In this document: positions 52,188 to 63,200 of the stretch, one piece after another
Position numbering within the stretch: position 1 is the first letter of the stretch
Layout of the letters: each line of letters opens with the position of its first letter
Assembly (NCBI RefSeq): GCF_003945595.2
Contig: NW_024104422.1
Location: forward strand, 815,743-879,742
Direction of reading: 5' to 3'
Length of the DNA: 64,000 bases
Source: Pipra filicauda
Taxonomy: Eukaryota > Chordata > Aves > Passeriformes > Pipridae
Notes under the pieces: model-generated
What the model was told of the DNA's origin: nothing
What the model saw: the letters and a program-made list of their open reading frames with translations, nothing else
Databases searched by the model: none
Translations under genes and position numbers: made by a program

Positions 52188-52620
52188 CAACGCGCCAGGC
52201 AAGGCTCAAACACTGGGCTGGGTTGCCCGGGGTCGCAGGCCCCGCCAAAAAAAACAGCTCTGAGGTGGGTCTGAGGCAAAGCTGGTCACCAGCGAGGAGC
52301 AGTGACGAGGCCAAGCCGAGGGAGCGTGCCCTGGTTGGTAAACAGGGCCCGCAGTGTTGACGGCCCCGCCGGCATTTCCCTGCCAGGCCCGGCACGCGCT
52401 GCTACGCGCAAATGTTCCGTGATGCGTGGATGAAGGATGGGGGCTTGCAGCCCGGGCACGAGCTTTGTGTGTGTGCCTTTCAGGCTGGAGTTTACTTTGA
52501 TTTGTTTTTCAGGTTTTGATCCCTACCCAGGCTGTTTTGCCAGCGAGGGTGGACGTTTTGCCAGAGAGGGGAGTGGCGGCACATCGCACCCTGCTGCCGT
52601 GGCACGCCGGCATTCCGGCC
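52188..52620. promoter_or_regulatory. CpG-island-like segment without a recognised gene
   Basis: I count about 30 CpGs between 52190 and 52617, 22 of them before 52460, including clusters CACGCGC, CTACGCGC, CGGCCCCGCCGGC and CACGCCGGCATTCCGG. GC is roughly 60 percent, and I estimate an observed/expected ratio near 0.75, against a CpG-poor background. This would meet the usual island criteria. Such segments in vertebrates often mark promoters or undermethylated enhancers. No first exon, initiator or donor site is clear on either strand; frames crossing it have no recognisable domain. It is not a repeat I recognise, though a GC-rich satellite or repeat fragment is possible. Confidence 0.55.
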
Positions 52621-53444
52621 CCTCCAGCCTCTGTGTGGCCAAGGCCAGGCCCACACTGCTTCTCCCATCAGCAGTTCACACCATCCTACCTTGGTGCCTC
52701 TTCTGCACCTATGAAAGTCCTCAAAGGAAGCATTTAACCACGGTTCTACACGGAGCACAGGTCTGGCTGTCAACTTCCTCAAAGGTAACATGTTTTCAGA
52801 CAGGGAAGTGCTGGTTCAATCACATTACCCAGAAGCCAGGTTTACTGTTAACTGAGTTTTAAAAGCTGTCTCAGACCAGAAAGGAACTAAGCTCCATTTT
52901 CAAGTAGAAGCAAACCATCTGCTTTTCTGAGAAAGAACCACGTAACTCCCCCACTCAAAGCTGTCATATTGATTTTGGCTGACTGGAAAACAATGCTCTT
53001 CACCCTGCACCTTGTGAGGGAAAACGGGTGCAAGGGAGAAGGATTCCCATCTGCCAGCAGTTTTTGTGGTGTGCTCACATGCTGATGAAGCTTTGGGACC
53101 ACAGGATGCACACGAGAGAGAAGGGAAGACCCAAGGCCATCCTAGAGACTGGAGAAAATAATGGGAAAATCCTCACTCTATTTTCTTTCCTGGCTGCCTT
53201 CTTGGGAGCCACAAAACGACATTGTCATGAGTTGGGGAAACAATCAGAGAGAAAGGAAAGAGATAATCCCTACCTCTTTTTGTATTTTAAGCTACAGATC
53301 ACCAAGTTTTGCCCCTACAGTAGTTGAGCTTGATGGAACTTCTTAGGGTAAAGGTTTTTGCATTTGTGAAAATGTGCAGGCTGAGGAACAAATCTTTGTT
53401 CAAATGCCCTTTATTCACTAAATGATTATTTTACATCTGAATTT
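52621..53444. other. Noncoding sequence without recognised elements
   Basis: No gene or repeat is recognised. GC falls back to background beyond about 52640. Confidence 0.5.
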
Positions 53445-53512
53445 GCTGAGTGCCCACAACTCAGTCAGTGGGGAGCAGAGGGTGCTCAGCATTCCTGAGA
53501 ACTAGCCCCAGG
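53445..53512. repeat. Ancient amniote repeat relic
   Basis: TTGCTGAGTGCCCACAACTC, AGTCAGTGGGGAGCAGAGGG and TGCTCAGCATTCCTGAGAAC, then TAGCCCC, follow the 'gagcacccacaactcccattgactt...gagggtgctcagcacctctgaaaatcaggcccc' pattern. That pattern is common as an old CR1/L3-type repeat in turtles, crocodilians and birds. The subfamily is uncertain. Confidence 0.5.
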
Positions 53513-53775
53513 GGGTATAAGTATTCCATTAAGTCTCCTTAACATTTCAGAGATTTGGTTGATTTTCAAGATCTTTAAAGCATGACACCGTACATTTGTC
53601 CTATTTTTTTTTCCTTTGGTATGGGTGTGTGCCCATGGTGGGAGTGCTGGTATAGGAATTATCTCAAAAGCAATCTTGAAATCCAACCTCTTGTTTTCCC
53701 AGGGGTATTTGTTTACATAAAAGGCTTTGTTATGGCAGCAAGCACTAATGTGTTTGAAAATCTGTCACAGAGTAA

Positions 53776-53957
53776 TTAATTTATCCTCATTGCACCAAGC
53801 TGTGAGATAGGTTAGCATTATCCCCATATTGCAGGAGAGAAGGGAGGAACAGAAATTAACCCATGAGGGACCTAAAGAGGCTGTAGGAGAGCCAGAAAAG
53901 GAACACAAATCTCCAGAATTAACAGGCTAATGCCTTAACCACATGAATATCCTTCCT
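53776..53957 (-). mobile_element. MIR-type SINE, ancient, antisense, with tRNA-like head
   Basis: The plus strand shows the inverted MIR. CTGTGAGATAGGTTAGCATT and ATCCCCATATTGCAGGAGAG correspond to the core 'cccattttacagatgaggaaactgag'. AACAGAAATTAACCCATGAG, CACAAATCTCCAGAATTAAC and TGCCTTAACCACATGAATAT follow, the last being the tRNA-derived 'agtggttaaggca' A-box region. Nearly the whole element is present. This is the most complete MIR-like copy in the window. Confidence 0.75.
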
Positions 53958-55506
53958 AAGGTTTTATTTGTTGCCATATCCTTTTTCTGCTTGATCACTT
54001 AGGACAAAATGACCTGTCCCTAGATAACATTTTATATGCTGGAACTAAAAATAGGAATTCTCTTCTCCTTCTCTTAAATTGTAGCATTGTAAGTGTACAG
54101 CATGGGAACTTGGGGGAAAAGAAATCTTCTAGGGTTCAAGAGGAAAAACAGATAAAGATCAAGAGTGGGAGAAAAGGGCAGTTATGAAAGGAAAGAACCT
54201 TTCGTAGTGTCTGCAGGGGATCCAGCTCCAAACACTTCTCACCATTCAAGGCTTTTTTTTTTTTGCTGTTTCCCTCCATGCCCTCTGGAGAAATAAACAT
54301 GGGATTGAAGAGCATTTGTTTCAATCCTCACATGTGATGCGTGTATGTGCAAAGATTTGCCACGCTATTTCTTTAATAGGAATTCAGCCACCTCGTGGGA
54401 GAGGCACAGACCAAAAGCTGCAGGAAAACAATCAAATATTCTTCCTTCACTTCATTAGGTTTTTGCCATTACCTCAAAATGCAGTTTTGCTGGAGTTCTC
54501 AATTGACTGTAGAGCTGAAGAAAGCCTAAGGCTGGTGGTTTCCCATTATTTTTCTAAGTAGGAGGAGTAGAAGATTGTTTATACACCCCTCTGTCACCTC
54601 AGGCTAGTTTTGCAACGGCTTTGAAGTGCCAGTCCCAGACCTGCCAACTCTCACAATGTCTGGCTGAAGACCCACTCAGCTGGCTCCTGTCTCACAGCCC
54701 TCATTGCAGGGTTTCTCACTTCACAACTTATCATCATCTTTTCACATCACATCACAGCTTCTCTCTGGCTCTGGGACCATCTTACAACCAGATGGAACCA
54801 ACTGTTCTGCCAACCATGTAGTCTGGGACCTGGGTTTCTAGATAAGAGGTGGTTCATCCACTGAGACTGTGTCCCCTTGACTCTGCCATCCCACGTTCTT
54901 CTGAGGAATCTACATAGAGAAAAACTCCTTTGGTGCAGGATGCCTTCAGCCGAGACAAGAAATGCCTCCCCTACAGCTCCATTTCTGTTGTGCCTTCACC
55001 TTGTGGGAACCTGGGTAGTGTTTGGGTGTTTTATTAAGCATTGCTTGCCACCAGTGCCTACTCTTGTGAAATCAAGGCTGCACAGAAGAGTGTACTCAAG
55101 CTGAAGTAATATTCCTTATTAAAAAATGGAGTCCCAAATTATTTTTAGATCTTGAGGGAAAAGCTGGAACATGCCTTGGAGTGAGGGTTCCCAAAAGCAC
55201 CCGGCTCTGATACCAGAACAGGTAGCAGCTGTCACACACATGCTTGGGCAGGAGGAGACATTTGGCTGCTCAGAGGATGAGTACATGCCCCTCTTTGGGA
55301 ACCTCGGCTCCAGAGCAAATTTGTTGCCATGAACTGCACACTTACTCCTCTCCCATCAGTGTGGCTCTGGTGTAAGGGCATGGCACAACCACCACAGAAT
55401 AACTGGTGGCATTTTGTGATGTTGTAAGTTGAGTAGAAATTTCTTACTAGTCATATATCCAAAACAAAGCCAGTTGTTAGCTGAGATAAGGTCCTGTCAA
55501 TGCAGT
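53958..55506. other. Noncoding sequence without recognised elements
   Basis: No gene or repeat is recognised. A 12-base T-run lies at 54253-54264. The stretch 54600-55100 is moderately GC-rich with frames of about 70 codons, none informative. Confidence 0.5.
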
Positions 55507-56212
55507 CACAGAATCATAGAATCATTTAGGTTGGAAAAGACCTCCAAGAACAAGTCCAACCTCTGACCAATCACGATCTTGTCAACTAAACCAGAGCACT
55601 GGGTGCCACATCCAGTCACTTCTTGAACACCTCCAGGGATGGTGACTCAACCTCCCTGAGCAGTCCATTCCAGTGCTTGACAATCCTTTACATGAAGAAG
55701 TTATTCCTGATGTCCAAGCTGAACCTCCCCTGGTGCAGCTTGAGGCCGTGTCCTCTCGTCCTGTCACTTGTTACCTGGAAGAAGAGCCCAACCCCCACCT
55801 GGATACAACCTCCCGTCAGGGAGTTGTAGAGAGCAATAAGGTTCCCCCCTGACCCTCCTTTTCTCCAAGCTCCCTCAGCCACTCCTCATAGGACTTACTC
55901 TTCCTCAGCTCTGTTATCCTTCTCTGGACACATTTCAGCCCCTCAATGTCATTCTATCAGTGAGGGGCCCAGAACTGGACACAGGATTTGAGGTGTGGCC
56001 TCACCAGTGCCCAGCACAGGGGGACAATCCCTGCCCTGGTCCTGCTGCCACACTATTGCTGATCCAAGCCAGGTGCCATTGGCCTCTTGCCCCCCTGGGC
56101 ACACCTGGGCTCATGTCCAGCCGCTGTCACCAGCACCCCCAGGGCCTTTTCTGATGGGCACTTTCCAGCCCCTCTGCCCCAGCCTGGAGCTGCAGGGGGT
56201 TGTTGTGACCAG
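55507..56212 (-). mobile_element. CR1 LINE, 706-bp 3' portion, antisense
   Basis: The plus strand starts with CACAGAATCATAGAATCATT (inverted octamer tail, well preserved). It then reads backwards through the 3' end of ORF2 and ends in the block GGGGTTGTTGTGACC. On the minus strand the translation shows [32 protein letters not shown] and SLDIRNNFF (about 55690-55850), typical of the C-terminal end of CR1 ORF2 in subfamilies whose 3' end differs from the copies at 10022, 16384 and 34312. Stops and frameshifts interrupt it upstream. 5'-truncated and inactive. Confidence 0.95.
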
Positions 56213-56426
56213 TCCTTTGGGCTGTGTGATAGTTTTGGTGTCTTTAGATGGCAGGACTCTGGTTTCAGCCTTTAGGTAACTGGCAGAGAGCACAGCTGGG
56301 GTGGCACCTGCACCCTGCTAATTCACTACCAAAGTTTATCTTAGCGTCTGACGAGCAGATACAACAGTTGCCTTTGCTTAAGGAAAAGCCCTAACGGTGG
56401 TGCTTAGAGGTTATTGCTGTGCTAAC

Positions 56427-56446
56427 AGCTGTGTTGCCATGGCTAA
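56427..56446 (+). promoter_or_regulatory. E-box followed by an X-box-like motif
   Basis: CAGCTG (56427-56432) is directly followed by GTTGCCATGGCTAA (56433-56446). The latter matches the RFX X-box palindrome GTTGCCATGGCAAC apart from its last positions. Binding is not shown. A single motif of this length is weak evidence. Confidence 0.35.
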
Positions 56447-58424
56447 AGGTAGGTTCAACACATTTCCTCTTGAAGCCAAAGTGCTAATAAAAGTGTATAT
56501 AGAAATTGGAAATCTAATTAGAGGGTTCAGCTAAGCCTTTTAATAGGGATGTCTGCACTCATCATTAAATTCGAGATAGACCTTTCTCTACCACACAGAA
56601 GGTAAATTTGTACAAAAAATGCCTAAATAGATTATGACAGACGTTTAGTATCCTTTGATAGACAGCACAGGATTTGTTATGCACAGAAATTATGGGAAAA
56701 TGCCTCACTTGGGCTACCAGATTCTGGTTGACTGTTGTGAGTGAATGTCCCAAGAAATGGCAAAGATGAGCAGGCCTTGGGATCATGCTTGTGGCTGAAC
56801 ACTCTAAAGAGGAACCAGGAATCCACACGTGTGGGTTCACGGTCATTTGAGAGAAGTCCAGCCAAGAATCTTCTGTCTAATAAGAAACAAACCCTCATGA
56901 GCTGCTGTGATCACAAGCAATCTGAAGGAAGCAGGTAATACTGTCCTTCAGCAGGAACAGTTCATGCATAGTTAGCAAGATTGGAAAAATAGAGCATAAT
57001 GAGTTTTTTGTGTCTGGGCGAATAATGAATGCTTTTTTAATGTCTACAGGGTTTTTACAGGTGAAATTTGAGCCAGCAAATTGGCATTATGCCAAACCCA
57101 GCTCGGCTCCCCTCTCAAATTGGCTGCAAGGCACAATCATATTCTCTGTTCCTTCTCTCCCCTTTATCTCTTAAAAGGATAATTCCTGAAAATTCACATT
57201 AACAGGCAGGGGGGCTTGCTTGCTTACTTTCTGGAAAGTGCTTAAGGTGACATCTTCTGTCTCCTCTCAGGTGCCATTTAGATCTCATTTACTTGCACAG
57301 AGGGAGGTAGGAAACAAAAGATCATAATATTCCTCACTCTTTAACCTTCCTAAGCATCTCTCCCTCTTCAGCCTCTGCTGTGAGAGGCAGAGCTCTGGTC
57401 TGCAGAGTTCCCTGACCAGCGTCTGAGCAGGTGACACCACGGGCAGAGCCAGGGGGGAAGTGGTGATGTGGGGAAAGAGGGATTGTGCTTTCCAGCGTCA
57501 CAGTTTCCAAGCAGTCGGTGACATTGTTGGTGCTCCTGGGTGAGGTCACACTGTGTTTTTTGGAGCTCCTGTTGGACACACAGCCCAGGAGCAGATTCCT
57601 CCTGGGATGGAGTCTCAGGAGAGGCTTCAGGGACACGGTCTCAGTGGGAGGACTGCACATCCATGCATGGATTCATCTTGTAAGCTGGGATATTTCTGGT
57701 GTTCAAGGCAGTGCTCCGGGTGCTCCCAAGGAATAGCAGGCCCTTTAAAGGACAGAACCTGGCAAGTGCACGTCTGGAGAAGGCACTGCTCTGTTCTTTG
57801 TCCCTCTGCTAGAGCATACGTGGGGGTGTGAAGGAGGTATTTTCTCTTTGCCAGCGAGCAGAGAAGCCTCCTAGAAAACCACCCACTGCCAGTGTTTCAC
57901 AGTGAATGTTACCCACATTATACCTGGCAGAGAAACACAGCCAGCTTGGAAACGGACATTATGAAAGAAAAATAATGGCTCAGCACTTCAGGCTCGGTGG
58001 TACAACGGGTTTATTTTCACCACGGAACGGAACGGGCAGGAGAGCTGGGGCTGCTGAGCTGTACTGCTGGACCTGATCTAGTATCACAGGAAGGCTTTGT
58101 GCCATGTGGATGTGCCAGCTTGACAGGAGCAACTTGGCACCTTCTGCCCTGTGCTGCCTTGCCTGCTGCTGACATCCACATTCAGAGTTTTAGTCAGAGT
58201 CTCTTCAATACCTCTGCCCTTCCACTGCTTCATCAGAGTGGTAGTCTCTCCTGGCACAGCAGGAGATAAAAAAGACGTGTGTTGGTCTGGTTTCTTTCTT
58301 TTCTACTGGCCATTCTGACATTTGGAAGCCCTGCCCCAAAATTTCAACCTTGATTCCTCCTTCTCTTCTTTACCAGGGGGTTTAAGCACCTCAAAGTCAT
58401 ATTTTATGGGTGGATTCTTTTGCC

Positions 58425-58441
58425 TTTTTTTTTTTTTTTTT
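58425..58441. repeat. Poly-T run (17 T)
   Basis: Seventeen consecutive T residues. On the minus strand this is a poly-A stretch, but no retroposed gene precedes it. Confidence 0.85.
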
Positions 58442-59420
58442 GTTCTTGTAATATCACTATAAATGGGACACCGAAGGCAGTTGTTTTGAGATTGTTTCAA
58501 TGTCAGGAACATCAGCTGAACTTCTACCTCAGGTAAAAAAGTGAATATAACTAAGTTACTTTCTTCTTAGCTCCTAGTAGGTTTGTGTTTGTGAAAGAAA
58601 TTAAACCAGTTGGTGACCTCTGCGTAGGAAAGCTTCAGGCTTCAAAAACCAAAAGAAATCTTGTCATGCATTGGCAGCGTTGTATCTCTGCACACAAACT
58701 ATCCCAGGACTTTGACTAGCTGTTACTCCAACTGCTAATCCTGCACTTTCCTGTCCTAACTAATAAAAATCAGGCAATCCTCATGCATGTCTAGCTATGG
58801 GCAGGACATTTTGCAGTCTGAAAGACAGTCAGCCTGCTGTCTTGATATGGAAGGCATTTGACATGGATGAAAACTCTGCTTCTGAATCATGTGTCTGGTT
58901 TGGGAAGAAGATTTTTGGATCAGATCCCCCAGACAACCTGAAGAGCAGCTCAGAAGTAATTACCTTCTGAAGCATGTTATAAGAAAGTTTTATTTAACCT
59001 CATCTGGCTTTGACCTCTATGTCTTCCTACTTGCATCATATGTTTTGGGGGTTTCTTTAATTCCCAGGGCAACCAAGAATTATAGAATAAATAAAGAAGC
59101 CAGCAAAATAGACAAATGGAAGTATCTGCTCTTCAGTATTTCCTGAAACCAATGTGGAATTTAGAAGCCAGAGATAGAAAAGCCCTATTAATTAATCTTA
59201 TCTATCCCACTGCCAAAGCAGGTTCAAGTGTGGGACATTATTAGCCAAGCTACTTTTCAGCTTCCACTTCTGATTTGACCGTGTCTTCATCAGACAGTGC
59301 TGGAGCAGAACAGTCTAATGATCTAAAAGCTAAAGCATTTGCTTGGTTCTTCAGAGCCCTGTTTACTAAGGTCAGCTGAGGAGGTGGCTGTGAATGATGA
59401 GCACCACCCCTTTAAATAAG

Positions 59421-60268
59421 TGATCATAGAACTGTAGAACAGTTTGAGTTGGAAGGAACATATAAAGGTCACCTAGACCTCCCTCCCCTGCTATGAGCAG
59501 GGACATCTTCAACTACATCAGGTTGCTCAGAGCTCTGTCCAACCTGACCTTTAATTTTTCCAGGGATGAGGCATCCACCACCTCTCTGAGTAACCTGTTC
59601 CGAAGTTTAACCATATTCATTGTAAAAAACTTCTTCCTCAAATCTAATCTGACTCTCCTTCAGTTTAAAACCGCCACCCCTTGTCCTATCTCAGCAGACT
59701 ATGATAAAAAGTTTACTTCCATCTTTGTTATAGGACCCCTTTAGGTACTGAAAAGTCCCCCAAAGCCTTCTCTTCTCCAGTCTGAACAGCCACAATTCTC
59801 CCAGCCTTTCCTCACAGCAGAGCTGCTCCATCCCTCTGATCATCTTGGTGTCCCTCCTCTGGACTCGTTCCCACAGCTCCATGTCCTTGCTGTGCTGGGC
59901 CCCCAGAGCTGGAGGCAGCACTGCAGGGGGGTCTCCCCAGAGCAGGGCAGAGGGGCAGAATCCCCCCCTCCCCTGCTGCCCACTCTGCTTTGGGTGCATC
60001 TGTTCATCCCCAGCCTGGATTGATATCAGGGATCGCCCTGACCTCTGTGCAGCATCTTGAACTTGGCCTTGTTAAACCTCAGGAAATTCCCATGGGCCAC
60101 TTCTTGAGCTTGTCCAGGTCCCTCTGGATGGCCTCATCCTTCAGGTGTGTCAACAGCACCACTCAGCTTGGTGTCATCTGCAAATCTGCTGAGGGTGCAT
60201 TTGATCCCTTCATCTGTGCCACTGATGGAGACATCAAACAGTGCTTGTCTCAGTGTGGCAGTTACTAC
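59421..60268 (-). mobile_element. CR1 LINE, 850-bp 3' portion, antisense
   Basis: The plus strand begins with GATCATAGAACTGTAGAACA (diverged inverted tail) and GTTGGAAGGAACATATAAAG. It reads backward through the 3' UTR, the end of ORF2 and part of the reverse-transcriptase region, to about 60268. The tail and 3' UTR are more diverged than in the copy at 34312, suggesting an older insertion. 5'-truncated. Confidence 0.95.
59691..60268 (-). pseudogene. CR1 ORF2 reverse-transcriptase remnant with internal deletion
   Basis: Read on the minus strand, the upstream part gives AIQRDLDKLKKW and FLRFNKAKFKM (about 60140-60050), the thumb-side region of CR1 reverse transcriptase. Further on it gives HSKDMELWERVQRRDTKMIR (about 59895-59836), then CCEERLGELWLFRLEKRRLW and FQYLKGSYNKDG, the ORF2 C-terminus. 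The roughly 80 residues normally between [12 protein letters not shown] and the KKDMELLE block are largely missing or unrecognisable, which indicates an internal deletion as well as frameshifts. Confidence 0.85.
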
Positions 60269-63200
60269 TGGTGAGTTTTACAGATAACTGGCTGAGTATG
60301 AAAGGTAAAACCACTAAAAAAAAACCAACCCAAAGACAATGAAGCTGGAAATATTTTGAGAGGGGAGGCGAATAAGACACAAACACAATTTGATGCCTGA
60401 GCAGAAGCCAAATATGATGCTCTGAGGATGTGTTTATTTCACACCAGTTAACCTTTGGGTTAAACCTGTCAGCAGTAGCATTCCTAGAAGCTTCACAGCA
60501 AAGAAGATCACGTTAGAAAAACAATTCTGGCTCCAAGGTCTAGGGATGTTCAACTTAGTAGCTTTGTCCACATCGTTCTCATTGCCTGGTGTTTGCCAAC
60601 AGGATCTCGGCTTTTCTACTTGACATCCTTTTATTTCACATTAATTTAGAGCTGTTGAAAGGTTCTGGCTTTTCTGTCTTAGATGCTGGCTTCCCTGTAT
60701 ACCTATGAGCAAGGCAGCAGCTCAGCAAGCTTTCCCTGGCTGTTCTGGCAGGACATCCTAGTCCTGAGAACAGAACTCATTGCACACCTCATTCATACAC
60801 AAGCCTCTAAGTCAAAGCCACCATTTCACAGATCCTTAGATTTAAGGCTCTAAAAGGATCTTTCAGAACATTCGTTCTTGTCACCTGCAATGTAATATGT
60901 GAAATTATAAATGGGATATGACAAGTATCAATTTCTACACAGGTAGGTGGGCAGGATTTTTCTTCTCCCTTCTCCACTCTCCATCCCAGGCAGCAGCAAC
61001 AACAATTACAATATAGTGTAATAGTGCAATATAAACGCAAATGAGAAACTGAACATAAACCTCATTGGTCATTAAAGTAGATCACCACCAGTTGTACTGG
61101 ACTTTCATTTTATTAGTGATAATAAGGTGATCATCAGGCACACCAGTGAATGAGACCTGACATGGTTTTAGTCTACATAACATCTCCAGGAAGAGGAGAG
61201 CCTGTTGGGCTTTCCCCAACACCAAATACACAGAAAATGCAAGTGAAGCCTTTGCAACCTGGAGGCATCTCAGGGACATGTGTTTCCTCTGTGCTGGCAC
61301 TTCAGAGGAGGATGGACAGTCCCCAGAGGAAACCTTAAAGGGTGAACTGACTCCAGCAGATCATGGTAAGGCAAAGCAAATGAGAAATAGGTGCCCTTCG
61401 AACGTCAGAGATCATTCATAAACATCTTAAGCCTGCTTAGGTCTTCTAAGCACCTATGGGACAGAATGTAGAAAGCTCTGGGTGGCCTTTTAAGCTCACA
61501 CAGAGAAGGCAATTAGTGGTCCTTTGGGACAAGTAAAATCTTTACACAGAAGGGTTGCTGTATAATTAAGTGCTCACCTGCTTGTGTAAAGATGCTTGAA
61601 GCACCCCGTGTTTCTTTCAAGACCTGTGGGATTTGCCAGTCTAGCAGTTCTTACAAAAAAAGTATTCCAAAACCTTTCAATGCAAAGGTTGGTGCAGCCT
61701 AAGTCAGAATTAGGCCTAGTTCTGATGGACGCCCACATTAGGCTGTAGGACATGTAGCTTAGACCTCTTTGAAATGAAAAAAAGTGGTCTTAGTTCTAAG
61801 GGGAAAGGAGAAAACCAGAACATTATGAACTGACCCTGTAATTCCCAAAGACCTGTTTTCTTGTTTATGGCAAGCAAAAATCATATCACTCATATTATTC
61901 CTTTGCCATTCATTTCAGTTTTCTTTTCTCCCTTAGCCAGATACTACTTAAATTATTTTTTTCCTCCTTCTCGTATTTAATTTTGTCTTCAAGCTAGAAA
62001 CAGTTGCCTCCTGAAAATATAGCAATGCTTAAAATATACATGCACTTAAATGCACAAACGACTTAAATTGAATCCAAACATGTCATATTCACTAACTTTT
62101 CTCATAATCCAGGAATGAGAAGGTATCTGGGCTGTAATTGGCTGTCATGCATCATTTCCAATTTTGCACCAAAGTGAGAAGCTATTTTCACTTGCTTGTT
62201 TCTGAGCTTGGTCCTGGGGAACAAACTCTGTATGGTCTAGACTTTTGTGTGATATCCTGCACACTTTGCTGATGGCAATTGCAGAGAACATCACACCCCC
62301 AATATAATCAGGTATATTAAGCCCTGATAAAGGGTCTCCTAGGGAGCAAAGCATCTCCAGCATAGAATTACAGACTGATATGCTGCTAAGTGGATTTTAT
62401 TATTAAAAATACATGGCAAATTATAGGCCACATATGCTCCTGATTTCACTGATTTTAAAAATAGAAAGTGAAAGCTCCCAGCTGGGGGCACAGCTGCTGC
62501 TGAACACTGGTAGAAATCATAGCCAGGAGTGTCAGTTGTAAAGGCAGCAGCCTGCAACTGAAGTAGTGGGAGAGTTTTGTTTCTCCTCAGTCTGCAGCTG
62601 GATCTTGAGGGGAGCTTCCACAACGCCTGAAGGGTCAACTGTCTCTTCTCTAAAGCAGATACAGGCATGTTTAGCTGTAAGATTGTCAAATATTGACAGT
62701 GCTAACACTGCACTTCCAGGAACTCCATGTTATTGTTGCTTCCTTCTTTTAAAATCATTCCAGTCTGAGCACATAAAAAAAATGCTTCCATATGGATTGC
62801 CAGGACAGAGCTGGACTATGGGTTTCATGACACCAGGGACTGGGTTGAAGAGGAAGGACAGCTGTAGAGGACAGTTCATGGTAATTTTGATCCTCTACAG
62901 AAACTGTGAAGGAAAGAATGGAAGTGGAGAGGGAAAGAAAGTGGCTGTGTTGCGCCCCTTGCCCAAGTGTCAGCATCTCTCTCAAGTATTGTCCTGCTTC
63001 TGTGGGAAGAAGGATATCATCACTGCCAGTGTGATAGCAGAAAAACCTGTCCTATGCCTGATTGTGCTTTGTATTGGTTGTTTGAAATGCACCTTATAAG
63101 TCTTATAAGCATTAGATTCAGCTTCTTTCCAATCTTCTGTACAAAGTGGAAGGCTTTTGTACAAACGGACTTCGAAATGCAAACGTTCTTTCGCTTTTTC

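Larger units (their letters stand above)
56213..59420. other. Noncoding sequence, possible conserved elements
   Basis: No gene is recognised. The blocks 56400-56585 and 57000-57190 are smooth AT-rich sequence with few repeats and several transcription-factor-like words (CAGCTG, GTTGCCATGG, TCATTAAATTC, GAATAATGAATG), the texture of conserved noncoding elements. A 17-base T-run lies at 58425-58441. GC-richer sequence at 57330-57830 carries overlapping frames on both strands without domains. Confidence 0.45.

Noticed and set aside
62566..63099. 177-codon plus-strand open frame
   Set aside because: No domain recognised and an overlapping antisense frame is equally open.
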